Below, one piece after another: positions 11,245 to 21,225 of a DNA stretch of 64,000 nt (positions are counted from its first letter, which is position 1; each line of letters opens with the position of its first letter). This stretch comes from Crocodylus rhombifer (taxonomy: Eukaryota; Chordata; Crocodylia; Crocodylidae). The stretch lies in assembly GCA_038503035.1 (NCBI GenBank), contig JAVSML010000993.1:1-64000 (forward strand), written 5' to 3'. The notes beneath the pieces are model-generated. The model worked only from the letters and a program-made list of their open reading frames with translations, ran no database searches and was not told the DNA's origin. Made by a program: the position numbers and the translations under genes.

Positions 11245-11410
11245 CACAGGGAACAGCTGTTTCCCAGCCCTGTGCCCCAATCTGCTGAACAAGGCAGGGG
11301 GCTGGGAACCTGTCCACTCCACTGCAGCTGTTTCCCAGCCCCCTTCCCCAATCCACCTGCAGCTGTTTCCCAGCCCCCTGCCCTGACCCACCAATTGGGG
11401 CAGGAAAACA
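11245..11410. repeat. Short tandem array with CAGCTGTTTCCCAGCCC core
   Basis: The phrase CAGCTGTTTCCCAGCCC occurs at about 11253, 11327 and 11362. The last two lie in adjacent units of about 35 bp, and an inverted 'AAAACAGCTG' follows at 11405. The overlapping open frames on both strands here come from this repeat and are not genes. Confidence 0.6.
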
Positions 11411-11610
11411 GCTGTAGGAAATGGGGCAGGAGCAGAGTATGAAGCTCAGGATCTATGTCCAGCAGGATGGCTGGAACACAGAGCTCAGGTGAGCAGAATG
11501 TGGGTGTGTGAGGTGGGTGGGGTGGGGACCCCTCCAAACACACCCCTATGGTGCACAGCCCCCACTATTGGCTGCAGCAGCAGGTGTGGACCACTCATGA
11601 CCCACGCAGG

Positions 11611-12060
11611 CACAGCCACCCAACACCACGTGGCTCTAGCCAGTTCCAGGAACTGCACATGACAGCAAGGAATGGAGCCAGGCCAGCCCGCCTCTATTGC
11701 ACAGGGCTCACATGTATCTTCTGGAACTTACATCCCCCTGGGGGGGAAGCCCAGGGAAAGCCCACACAATGTAGTTTGTTGCCCTCCATGCTCCTTGCAG
11801 CCATGTGCAGATCCTGGAACTCCACTGGAAGTGGCACTGTCCCTGCTTCCCAGAAGAGTCCTGCCAGCTACACATGATGGCAGGGAGTGGGAAAAACAGC
11901 CAGCTGCATTGCACAGGGATTCCCCTTGGTGGCACGCAAGTCCCAGGAGCTGAATGCGAGCCCTGCACAAAAAGGCAGGCTGGCCTGACTCCACTCCTTG
12001 CCACCACATGCAGTTCCTGAAACTGGTTTGAGCTGCATGCCACTGGTTGGCTGCACCTGC
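11611..12060. repeat. Long imperfect inverted repeat (fold-back)
   Basis: CCAGTTCCAGGAACTGCAC at 11640 is matched in inverted orientation by CAGTTCCTGAAACTGG ending at 12026. The pairing continues inward through GGCCAGCC/GGCTGGCC, 'TGCACAGGG' and the 'AATGTAG/CTGCATT' stretch to a centre near 11843 (CTGGAAG..CTTCCCAG). The arms are about 200 bp with almost no loop. All frames inside (71-158 codons) are by-products of this symmetry. Probably a fold-back DNA transposon or the fused TIRs of one. Confidence 0.7.
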
Positions 12061-12111
12061 ACAGGCTGTGAGCACCTTGAGGGCCTGATGCTGGTGCCAT
12101 GTGGGGGACTC

Positions 12112-12295
12112 ATCCACCCCCCACCCTCCCTCACACCCCACAAACCCCACACAACTACACCCTGCCCATACACCTCTCAGCCCCCTCACACACACACCCA
12201 ACATACTCTACACCCCTATAAACATAGTTATACCCCCTCAGAAACCTCACACAACCCCCATACACACACCCCCAAGCACACCCCACATACAATAT
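12112..12295. repeat. CA/CCCA-rich low-complexity tract
   Basis: C- and A-only phrases such as CACACACACACCC and CCCCCACCC dominate the plus strand. Strand asymmetry is extreme. Translations here are P/H/T-rich and not credible proteins. Confidence 0.85.
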
Positions 12296-12429
12296 ATAAG
12301 AGTAAGACTTTATTGTTGAGCTATTATGCAATCAGCTCTATAATGACTATGCAAGCACACCTAAATCAAGACAAAAATATTTTATGAAATAAAGTTATAG
12401 TAGATATTTGACTTTTAGTATATAATTTG

Positions 12430-12650
12430 TGGGGGGGTTTCTGGTTCCAAGATGGCAACCTCCCCCAAAATAAATACTTCCTGGGGACAAGGGGAGGAAC
12501 TTCTGGTGACAAAGGTCAGGGGCTAGGAGGCAGGACACCTGATCCCAAGATGGCGACCAGAGGCAGGACACCTGTCAAGGGGCAGGGATACCATTATGGC
12601 TCCTGACAGCCCCTTGAAAACTCATTAAATGGCCCTCCAGCTAAAATAAT
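12430..12650. repeat. Unclassified repeat with duplicated GAGGCAGGACACCTG
   Basis: GAGGCAGGACACCTG occurs twice (about 12529 and 12561), each near 'AAGATGGC'. The surrounding 'GGGGACAAGGGGAGG' text gives no class. It sits between the CA tract and the next G-rich repeat. Confidence 0.4.
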
Positions 12651-12734
12651 TGCCCATCTCGGCCTAGATGTTGGTGGGTCAGAAGGGAAGTTGGCTGGTT
12701 CATGAAAGGGTATTTTCTATCTGGGGAGTAGAGG

Positions 12735-13130
12735 AGTCAGAAAAGTGAAGCCCTGGGGCTGGGGTGAATGGTTCGGCTTTTCCAGCCTCAGGGCAGTGCT
12801 CCAAAAGCATACATATGTTTGGTGAGTCACATGCATATGTTCCTAGAACCCAATCTACAATCATTCAGTTTACTTTAAGCTGCATGATCATAGATCGAGT
12901 CCTGCTTGTGCAATGTGAACAAGAGACACATTGGGAACACGATCTAAATAAGTCGGGGTGGATAGGATAGGGGGCAGGCAGGTACGGGGGTGGGTTGTTG
13001 GGTTTGTGGCATGAGGGGGATAAAATATCCCAGTCAGGGTGGTTGGGTAGGAAAAGCATAGTTCATAGGCTGGGGAGACCAGCAAGGTTTTTCCATTCCC
13101 AGGACTGCACTCCAAATCTGTATATATTCT
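12735..13130 (+). repeat. G-rich unclassified interspersed repeat, copy 2
   Basis: It shares 'GAACCCAATCTACAATC', 'GCATGATCATAGATC', 'GAACACGATCTAAATAAGTC' and a following G-rich run with copy 1 at 5684-6460, in the same order and orientation. It is shorter than copy 1 and lacks the second G tract. Confidence 0.6.
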
Positions 13131-14637
13131 GTACTTTTGGTACTGAATGCTATAACAAGTAAATTAATGTAAGGGATACACTTAATAAGGAAAACTGTCT
13201 ACAGATGTAAACTAATGTAGCTCCATTCTGGTCTACAGAGCTGCATCAGTTTTCTGGAGCATAATATTTGACCCAATAAATACAATATAATTAATCAGTA
13301 TGTATCATTCACTATAATATGTTATCTGCACACCTCTAAAACTGATACCATACCTATCATGAGTCTTCATGAAAAATGAGGAAGTTTATATGCATAAAAC
13401 CTTTTTATAGTTTCTATCAGCATAGCAGGTAAAATTAGAAGCAGTACATGCAGAAAAATACTCATAAAGCCAAGTTTGTCTGCATAATCAACTTCTGCAT
13501 ATTGACCTGATTATACTATAGTAAATAATTCAAAACCACAAAGCTAACTCTTAATCCCTTAGTCAAGGAAAATGATAATGTTGTATAGTCGGTAATTTAT
13601 GCTGCATATCATATGTATAAGTTATTTAATGCAATCCCAATTCAACAAATATTGCCTTCCAACTAAACTGGCAAATGAGTGTCAGCATGTGCCCAGTTTC
13701 TATGTTTAGTTTGTCTTTGAGAAACATTGGCTATTGTATATTCTCTTGTTAGTTACTGCCCTACCCTGCAGTAAGCAATTTATTCTAACAACGAAATGAT
13801 TTAAATGCATACCTAAGAAAACAGTAATAATTTTGTTACAATGACAGAGCAAGAGCAATCTTAATTTCATTTCCTATTTTTTAACACACTTCATCTGCCT
13901 GTTGTCTTTCTGTGGATCAGTATTTACCCATATGATCACAGAGTGTCAAGAGAAAAACAGAAAGGGTTGATCTTTCCTGCGGGTTTTGGTTGACAACTTA
14001 CATTCTGAGCACAGCTTGAATCAGAACACATTTGGGATCTTAGCTTTCTTAGAGATAAAAACTGCCTTTAGTTGACTGAATGCAGCTCTAAGGATGTTGA
14101 AATAACACAGTGGCAGTCACCCTAAATACAGATGCATATTAACATTTTTCTGCTTGCTCACAGTATAATGTGCTGCCATTCTTTAAGAGTGAACTCATTC
14201 CTACACAGAAAAAAATACATTAAACTTGCACTTGGGTGAAAATAGTTCTCTTTTAAAGCTAAAAAGGAGGTATAAAACTTGTATTTACAAAAAAGTATTT
14301 CCCCTCCCAATTAATAAACAGAGGAAACTGTAATATCAGACTTCATTGAGTATCCTTTGGTTGTTTAAATGGTTTGGTTTTCTCTTTTTGTGTGCTCTCC
14401 CTCTTTATAATTTAACAACTACTGTATTAGAAATCCAGGCCACAATATCAGACACAACTGTTTAATGTAATGATTCATACTTAGCCAATAATTTTTTCAA
14501 ATACAGAAAAGCTTTCTAGGTTGTCATCTATTCAAATGTTTCAAGAACGAACAATGTATTATATGGTACAGAAGGGCTCTTAAGGAAGAAGAAAATCAAT
14601 GCTCTCTGTGAATTTGGTTTCCCATCACTACAGTTTT
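13131..14637. other. AT-rich spacer with no recognised element
   Basis: About 1.5 kb of AT-rich single-copy-looking DNA. No repeats shared with the rest of the window, no open frame of note and no TIRs were seen. This is the quietest long stretch in the left third. Confidence 0.5.
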
Positions 14638-14705
14638 TAGGCTCTGATCCAGTACTTATTATGTCAATAAGACTCTTAATGAATACAATGGGAATTTGAT
14701 GCGCC
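14638..14705 (+). repeat. Ancient 'GGCTCTGATCCAG' repeat fragment
   Basis: AGGCTCTGATCCAG followed by 'ACAATGGGAATTTG' resembles an old repeat widespread in reptile DNA. A similar start (AGGCTCTGATTCAG) is at 47722. The match rests on memory of the phrasing, so confidence is low. Confidence 0.35.
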
Positions 14706-15080
14706 ATTCAATGAGTTTCTGTTGCTGTTGTATTTTTTATTTTTTCTTAATTCTTGGATTTCCCCACAGAAATCTTTTAATCAGTATCATACAAGCAGAT
14801 TACAACTGCAAAGTATAAGGGCCAAAGCTGTGAAATACAGATGTACATTTCCTAAAATGTCACACTGTGTGTATGCAAATCTGGTTTGGGTCAGGCTCAT
14901 TTCCAGAAAAGAAGTCTCAAAAGATTCCCATAACTTGGATTACATTAGCAGTGCACCTGCAAAGATAGAGAAAAGACTTGCTGTGTTAACACAAAATGCA
15001 ACAAGCTTCATAACAGTTGTAAATTATTATCAAACTTTCTTTCATGTGACAAACATTTGGGCTAAAATCTGAGACCCTAA
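14706..15080. other. Spacer with a chance open frame
   Basis: A 116-codon plus-strand frame (14722-15072) crosses here. It begins with a hydrophobic stretch from the T-rich DNA and has no recognisable domain. TTCCCCACAG at 14761-14770 looks like a splice acceptor, but no partner exon was found. I do not call a gene. Confidence 0.4.
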
Positions 15081-15084
15081 AATC

Positions 15085-15405
15085 AGAGTATTGCCATTGA
15101 CTTCAAAGGGATTTAGGATTTCATCCTGGATACTACTTAGATGTGTATCCAATAAAAATGAGTGAATAGGTGGGTACTTATTTTATGCCAACTGAATACT
15201 GTTTTATCAAATCAAACTGATTCTGAGCTGATCTGAGATTAAAATAGTGCCATTTATATCTCTCCATATGAAATATTTCACACTGAATCTAAAAGTGTGA
15301 GTATCCAGGTACTGTATTAAGAGGATTTGAATCCTCTTAAGGTGAGGTGATCTCAGATTTCCCACTTTTGGGGCATATGCTTTTGTCACTGGGCTATTGG
15401 AAAAA
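15085..15405 (-). mobile_element. tRNA-headed SINE remnant, copy 3
   Basis: On the minus strand, box A TAGCCCAGTGACAAAAGC (about 15383-15400) and box B GGATTCAAATCC (15323-15334) are spaced like a tRNA-derived SINE head. The body would run toward 15085. Its 5' part is inside the 188-bp segment that is repeated at 17439. Confidence 0.5.
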
Positions 15406-15526
15406 AGTGAACACCATTGTCATTTTCTACTGAGCTGCATGGAGAATCACTCATGCACTCGCCATGGTCTATCCCCACTTAAGCAACTAGATACGCAGGC
15501 ACAGTTTTTACATTTCCCAATCCAAT
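15339..15526 (+). repeat. 188-bp segment duplicated at +2100, copy A
   Basis: It starts AAGGTGAGGTGATCTCAG and ends CCCAATCCAAT. It matches 17439-17626 base for base with no indel and four substitutions (at 15370, 15414, 15461 and 15522 of this copy), about 98% identity. This copy sits in continuous older repeat sequence, so it is probably the source. Confidence 0.93.
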
Positions 15527-15599
15527 TAGGATCACAACGTATTTTAGACAAAAGTGAGGTTTTTAGGTGAATGATCCAAATTTATTTTGGTATGCACAG

Positions 15600-15690
15600 C
15601 AGCCCAGGTATAGGCACTTAGAGATGTTTTTAGGTCAAAAGTTCTAGGCACCTAAGTATCTAGCAGGATCAATTTAGAGAGCCCTTGATG
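15600..15690. repeat. Ancient 'AGGCACCTAAGTAT' repeat fragment
   Basis: TAGGCACTTAGAGATG and TAGGCACCTAAGTATCTAGC resemble an old SINE-like repeat. Similar wording (TTAGGTGCCCATATAGGACT) is at 52580. Both are highly decayed. Confidence 0.3.
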
Positions 15691-15699
15691 ACTTGGTTT

Positions 15700-16225
15700 T
15701 ATTCCACTTAAGTCTTGTTTGGTGTCTTGGAGACTGATTATCATCCAACCCTATGCTTGGAAATCCAAACAAATAGCAGATAAAATTGCTAGATTTATTT
15801 TTATGTTCTTCCCTAAGATCCTCGTCCATTTTTCCTTAAAAAAATCAAGGTTTAACTTGAAATTTCATAATTTGCCAATTAAATAACTACAGATTAATCT
15901 ACTGAAATGTTCTTTTCCTTAAAAGCTGTCATCTGTCTATTTTACAGCATCTCCCAGAGGACTCCAGCTTAGCTCGGTGTTAGTCTCATTGTACTAGGTG
16001 TTCTACACACATATAAGAAGCTAAAAGACATAAAAAAGAAACATGAGACAAAGGAAAAGAACATATTACAAAATGAAGTTTATCATGGAGCTACAGGGCT
16101 GGATTCTCATATGTACTAAGGCCTCTTATGCCTTTGGGAAATGGTTTCAATATGGCGGTATATTATATTAAAACATACTTTTAAGACATTTTATACTGCT
16201 AGAACTCTAAAAAGGAACACAAAAG
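15700..16225. other. Unassigned AT-rich spacer
   Basis: No element or coding frame can be supported here. Confidence 0.4.
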
Positions 16226-16229
16226 GAAT

Positions 16230-16303
16230 ACAATTTGGAGAGACCTACCCGGAGCAACACAGAAAAGCAGTAGCAGAGCCGGGAATTCTATCTAGACCTC
16301 CTG
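16230..16303 (+). mobile_element. MIR/CORE-SINE-like fragment
   Basis: GCAGTAGCAGAGCCGGGAATTCTATC followed by 'AGACCTCCTGG' matches the phrasing of the stretch after the core in MIR-like SINEs (AGTGGCAGAGCCGGGA..CCAGGTCTCCTG). It abuts the next repeat at 16304. Confidence 0.5.
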
Positions 16304-16793
16304 GCCATGTCCACATAAGCTCAGACATGTGTTTCCCCAGGTACAAGAAGCAGTGGCACACCTTGTGTTGCTGCTATTTGTCCCCAGGGAATGTCTGTGC
16401 CATGGGCCCTCTGAAGCACGGCAGGTTACCCAGACTTGGGTAGGGGACACTGGGGCCAGCAATGGGGTCCTGGGGCCCTCAGGAAGCTGCAGCTATGGCA
16501 TTCCTGCAGCTGGGAGCCTGGCCAGCAGCTGGAGCATGGCTTTGGCAGGCCAAGTTCCAGTTTTGGGCGGCACATGCTGCTACCACATGTGCTGCCTCTC
16601 TTTTTTAAGGCACAGGTTTTCTTGACCCTGGGATCTCCTGGGGTCAACCCCCTTGCCCTCCCCCCCCCCCCACCCACACACACACACACTGCAAGGTAGC
16701 AGCATGGCAAATGCCTACATGTGTGATATGTGGCACTGCAGTCAGGTCTGTGGCATCACATACCGCATGTCCACATTTGTCTGGATGTGACCC
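16304..16793. mobile_element. GGCCATGTCCACAT family element, copy 1
   Basis: It opens GGCCATGTCCACATAAG and closes with CATGTCCACATTTGTCTGGATGTGACC, so the ends are inverted and partly palindromic. The interior is GC-rich, with CTGCAG and GGAGCCTGGCCAGC modules, a C12 run and a CA run (16661-16688). Related copies at 24548-24813 and 37063-37395 lie in the opposite orientation. The open frames inside are low-complexity and not genes. Confidence 0.6.
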
Positions 16794-16799
16794 CTGTAT

Positions 16800-17375
16800 C
16801 CTAATCCAACTCCTTCAGCACAAGATCCAAAGTATTAGTTTACATTATCCATTAGAATTGATGTTCTTAAATAAGCTATGTTAAAATATTTTAGAAGATG
16901 TGCAACAGACCTTCTTACAAAACACATTTTCTTTAATACTGTTTTGGACAAAATGTGTTATCATAACAAATGCAAACAGTTTTGCCATAAAGAACTTCTC
17001 AGGATGGAAGTTTTAGAAACTTGACTTTTTTTACTAGTTTGTTTTAAATAATAAAAATAATACAAGTAACTTGTCTATCTGTAGTGGGTCATCAGACATT
17101 GTCTTATCTTTTAAGTATACCCAAAAGATAACAACGGTCTATCATAAATAAGTGATCTAGCAGGGGCTCATGTTTGCCATTTAAAGCTCTCCAAAGGTCA
17201 AAGTAGACACTGTTTCAAGAAAAAACCATGCACAGAAAAGCAGAATAAGTTTTGTCCCCTAGGACAAATATAAGACAAATGTAAGAACCTGCTATCTTAA
17301 CTACCAGCTCTTTCTTTATTCATATACTGAGTATACCAAGGAGGGACCATGTAGGTAATGAAAGATAGACTTTCT
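16800..17375. other. Unassigned AT-rich spacer
   Basis: No element or coding frame can be supported here. Confidence 0.4.
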
Positions 17376-17799
17376 GGCCACATCTACATGCCCGGTGTAC
17401 TGCACAGTTGTTACTGCACAGTCATTTAGCCCTTGCAAAAGGTGAGGTGATCTCAGATTTCCCACTTTTTGGGCATATGCTTTTGTCACTGGGCTATTGG
17501 AAAAAAGTGAACAGCATTGTCATTTTCTACTGAGCTGCATGGAGAATCACTCATGCACTCACCATGGTCTATCCCCACTTAAGCAACTAGATACGCAGGC
17601 ACAGTTTTTACATTTCCCAATTCAATCCCAGTAACCAGCATACTGCACAGTAGCATCCGCACGTATTTTTTTTTAGGCGCTAATGTACAGTAGCAATGAA
17701 GTGCTGTGCAGTAGCTTGTTATTACTGCACAGTAGAATCTCATCACGGTTAGTGTCCAACAACACTACTGCATTGTGGCATTTTGTGTAGATGTTCCCA
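17376..17799. mobile_element. GTCTACA-type MITE, copy 5, interrupted
   Basis: The left end GGCCACATCTACATGCCCGG opposes the reverse complement of GTGTAGATGTTCCCAC. The interior shows 'GCACAGTTGTTACTGCACAG' and 'ATTACTGCACAGTAG' modules. A 188-bp foreign segment (17439-17626) splits it. Without that insert the unit would be about 236 bp, like the other copies (244-246 bp). Confidence 0.65.
17439..17626 (+). repeat. 188-bp segment duplicated at -2100, copy B
   Basis: About 98% identical and collinear with 15339-15526, same orientation. It is embedded inside the MITE at 17376-17799, flanked by CCCTTGCAAAA on the left and CCCAGTAACC on the right. No target duplication is visible. It looks like a local copy-and-insert event rather than transposition. 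Confidence 0.93.
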
Positions 17800-18435
17800 C
17801 TGTGTACTAAAATTGTAGTTCATTCATATAATGTAGAAATGGTTAACTATTGTCCTCAGTACAGTCACCAGTTCTACTCACCCAACCTGAGTCATCCTAC
17901 AGGCAAATTTATCCTTTGGATATTGAACAGAAAGTAGTGTTGAACTTACTTAGAAAATATTGAAATCCCACGTCCTTGTTAAAAGAAAGCTTCTTTCAGA
18001 GCAAAAGGGAAGTTACTTCTAGATGAAAAGGTTCAGAAAATAAAGGAAACCTGGATTCTGGTTCCTCTTATTCCACTTCTTATTAACTCAGAAGTGTACT
18101 TTTGGATAGTAAACAGGTATAGGTATAATCTGACTCAAGTTTCAGAGGAAGAGAAAGGAGATGAAGTCATCATGAAAGCAAGAAAAATTTGATTTTACCT
18201 CATAGCATTTCTAGGCTTAATTTACATGAATTAAGATTTCAGGAAATCTTATCAATTTCTCTTTACTAGTTATCTTTATATAAAGTGTCTCCTTAGAAGC
18301 AGAGTAAAGAACCATAAAACACAATTCCAGAAGCCTGATTTCTTTTTCTTTACCCACCGTGACAGCAGACCAGTAACGCCCATTGATCACAATGAGAGTT
18401 TTTCATATACCATAGTATAAGACAGGAATGCTAGG
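17800..18435. other. Unassigned AT-rich spacer
   Basis: No element or coding frame can be supported here. Confidence 0.4.
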
Positions 18436-18439
18436 TCAT

Positions 18440-18620
18440 TTTCCTACTTAAATACTAGTATGCTGTGTAATCTTGGGCAAGTCATGTAGCTATTCAGTTT
18501 GGGTAAAACAGCTGTAATAAGAATACATATCTAGGTCATGATGAAGTGATGATAAAAGAATTAGTCAATTTTGGGTGGAAGGGATTGTAAACATACTGGA
18601 GGGCAAGTTCAGAATTGAAA
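18440..18620 (+). mobile_element. MIR/CORE-SINE remnant
   Basis: GCTGTGTAATCTTGGGCAAGTCATG, then a pyrimidine-poor stretch with 'GTAATAAGAATACAT', then GGGATTGTAAACATACTGG, follows the order of a MIR-type SINE ('CTTGGGCAAGTCACTTAAC', 'AATGGGGATAATA', 'GTAAAGCGC'). It is strongly decayed. Confidence 0.6.
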
Positions 18621-18664
18621 ATGATCTTTGTCAAACTGAAGAAATAACTATGAAATACAATAAA

Positions 18665-19320
18665 TGTAAAATAGGTAGGAACAATCAACTACACAAAAAC
18701 AAAATGGAGAACGGTTGACTGGTATAACCCTAGAGTTTAGAATAAACTGCAAACTAAATATATGTCAATGTCAAAAAAAACAAAAATCTTGCCAGGATCT
18801 ATAAAGAGGAATACTGTATATAAAACACAAAAAGGTCCACATTGCACTGGTAAGGACTTAGAACTGGATCTGGTTTAGGGCACCTTACTTTAAAAGCAAT
18901 GTAGACCTGTTAGAGAAAGTCCAGAGGACAGCAGCAACAAAATGATCACAAGTCAAAAAACTTGACCAATAAAGAAAGATTGAAAGAATTGTGTTTGTTT
19001 ATTCTGGAGAAAAGAAAACTGAGGGTACATATGATCACTGTCTATAGAAGATGACCATAGAGATTATTTACTTATCTCTTTGGCCATTGTCCATAAAAAA
19101 ATGATGGGGATAAATTTCCATAAGGGAGCTTAGGGTTAAACATTAAGGAAATTTTTCTAACAGATAGTTAGATGGATTAAATTAAGTATGGAGGTTGTAC
19201 GATCTTTATTACTGGAAGTTTTAAGAAAAGGTTGGACAAATATCAGTTTAGAATGGTTTAGATAAAGTTGGTCTTGTTTTCAGTAGGAGTAGAATAAATG
19301 ACATTTTCCAGACTTACTTT
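18665..19320 (+). mobile_element. Old CR1/L3-like LINE remnant, sense
   Basis: No frame survives, but the nucleotide phrasing follows the CR1 3' region: GAGAAAGTCCAGAGGACAGCAGC (region of 'ERVQRRA'), TTCTGGAGAAAAGAAAACTGAGG (region of 'LEKRRLRG'), then 'ATTAAGGAAATTTTTCTAACAG' (region of 'IRKNFFT'). It is clearly more diverged than the CR1 copy at 8905. Confidence 0.65.
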
Positions 19321-19689
19321 GTATTAATGTACAGAAAAAAAAATATTTGATCATGTTCTCGTCCATCATTTTTAAGCAACAGGTAAAAGGCCAGGTGATA
19401 TTTTAATAAATATTTAGTCTTCATGTCCAATGACTGGAATGTGAATGTAATTTAGCTCAGCTTGCTGGGGTACCTCATTATAACGAGCTCTTGTAACGAT
19501 ACCAATAGAAAAGTTCTTTAGAAAGACAGCATTCACTGTAATAAGATAGTAAATTTTCTATATCATAATAGTGAAAAAGTCTACTCTTGCTGTCAGGCTT
19601 GTTAAAAGCATGGGATCATTATAAACAGGATTTGTTATGATGAGTTTGTAACGAACATTTGAGTTTCAAGTCTGGTTCCCCCATGGAAC

Positions 19690-20275
19690 GGCATACTGGG
19701 CTGCATTAATGGGAGCATTGCCCACAGATCGAGGGAACTGAATATTCCTGTCTATTTGGTATCTGGAGTACTGTGTCCAGTTTGGAGCCCCCCCTGCAAC
19801 AGAAAGGATGTGGAGAAATGGGAGAGAGTTCAGCAGAGGGCAATGAGGGGGTGGGGCACATGGCTTCTGAGGAGAGGTTGAGGGAACAGGGCTTATTTAG
19901 TCTGGAGAAGAGAAGACTAAGGGGGGATTTAATAGCGGCCTTCAACTACCTGAAGTGTGGTTCCAAAGAGGATGGAGCTGGACTGTTCTCAGTGGTGGCA
20001 GATGACAGAACAAGAAGCAATGGTCTCAAGTTGCAGCAAGGGAAGGTTAGATTAGATATTAGGAAAAACTCTCTCACCAGGAGGGTAGTAAAGCACTGGA
20101 ACAGATTTCCCAGAATTTATGAAATCTCGATCCTTGGAGGTTTTTAAGACCTGGCTAGACAAAGCCTTGGCTGGGATCATATAGTTGGAGATGGTCATAT
20201 ATTTTGAACAGGGGGTTGGACCAGATGACCTCCTGAGGCCCCTTCCAATCCTATTTTTACATGATTCTATAATTC
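19690..20275 (+). mobile_element. CR1/L3-like LINE 3' region, sense
   Basis: The region starts at GGCATACTGGGCTGCATTAATGG. The open frame at 19773-20147 contains [20 protein letters not shown], then [20 protein letters not shown] and KHWNRFPR, the C-terminal signature of CR1 ORF2. It ends with ATGATTCTATAATTC near 20272. It is 5'-truncated, with no catalytic part, and belongs to a subfamily different from 8905 and 32426. Confidence 0.85.
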
Positions 20276-20375
20276 AGTATCCCTGCTTCCCTACACTTGA
20301 CCTGATAAAGATGTTCTTGCATTTGAAAGCTTGTCTATCCCAATTACTTAGTTGTTCCAGTAAAAGATATCCTAA
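20276..20375. repeat. 'GAAAGCTTG..AAAAGATATC' repeat, degenerate copy
   Basis: CCTGATAAAGATGTTC, GAAAGCTTGTCTATCC and TTCCAGTAAAAGATATCC follow the order seen at 28560-28670. The copy is diverged and directly abuts the CR1 3' end. Confidence 0.45.
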
Positions 20376-20681
20376 AAATCCTTGTTCCTTGAAGTGTTTC
20401 AAAACATGCTTCAAATGTCACCGTACTGGGGAGATGGTCCAGCCATCCCTTAAAAATACCTCACAGGATAGAATGCCTCCATCCCTGCACTCCAAGAAGA
20501 CAACACTAAATGGGAGAGTGAAGCATGTGCATAGAATATGGGAGTAATGAGGTACAATCCTTAACTGACAGAGCTGTTCCTGTGAAATCCCTTATTGCAA
20601 AATCAGTTATGATGTCAAAACTGTGCCTGTGCTGGTATAGCTTATTCCACTCACTCACACAGTAGTTGAAATAAATTGTAC

Positions 20682-21217
20682 CAGTGGTGCTCAACCTTGA
20701 GTCCATGGGCAAGGTCCAGCCTGTGGAATCTCATCATCTAACTTGTGGCACTTTCCATGGGTCTAGAACAGCAGATCCCAACCCCAGGTCACAACCCAAA
20801 TGAGGGTCATGGGGGTAATGCTGGCGGTGCTATATAGAAAAGATGAGCCACGCCATGTGCTGGAAACAACCTCACCCCTGCCCCCAGGCCACCGCTGCTG
20901 CCACTTTCTGCTCTCAGCAATGAGGCAGAGAAAATAAAGATTGGATACAACTGTTCTAGAAATTTCTTGGTGGGGAAACCATGACAATGTTAATTGCATC
21001 TGTCCTGTTGCCATATTTCCAGGCCTGTGGGAAGGCCCATGGGCCACATTACCCACCCCTGCATGGTAGATCACTGTTTCATGGCTAGGTTTAGCACATG
21101 GAGTCAGGATGACATGTGGGATTGCACCTGCACACCTGTTCAACATGAGAGATCTAGCCAGCAGACTAGTCCTGCAACACTCATCTCACCATGTGGCTAG
21201 AAGGTTGAGGACCACTG
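20682..21217. mobile_element. hAT-type element (outer), interrupted
   Basis: The TIR ends CAGTGGTGCTCAACCTT and (reverse complement) CAGTGGTCCTCAACCTT differ at one of 17 positions. The flanking octamers AATTGTAC (20674-20681) and TATTATAC (21218-21225) match at 6 of 8 bases, a decayed hAT target duplication. It is non-coding and split by another hAT element at 20769-20953; without that insert it would be about 343 bp. Confidence 0.82.
20769..20953. mobile_element. hAT-type element nested in another hAT
   Basis: The ends CAGCAGATCCCAACC and (reverse complement) CAGTTGTATCCAATC are flanked by GTCTAGAA (20761-20768) and TTCTAGAA (20954-20961), a 7-of-8 target duplication. It is 185 bp and non-coding. 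It lies wholly inside 20682-21217, so it inserted later. Confidence 0.8.
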
Positions 21218-21225
21218 TATTATAC

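Noticed and set aside
11199..12387. Many 70-158 codon frames on both strands
   Set aside because: They are symmetric by-products of tandem and inverted repeats and of the C/A-rich tract.
14722..15072. 116-codon frame preceded by a splice-acceptor-like TTCCCCACAG as a host exon
   Set aside because: No recognisable protein family, no matching donor or partner exon, and acceptor-like strings are common by chance.
15323..15400. A functional tRNA gene on the minus strand
   Set aside because: The boxes are present but the sequence does not support a full cloverleaf; it is better explained as a SINE head.
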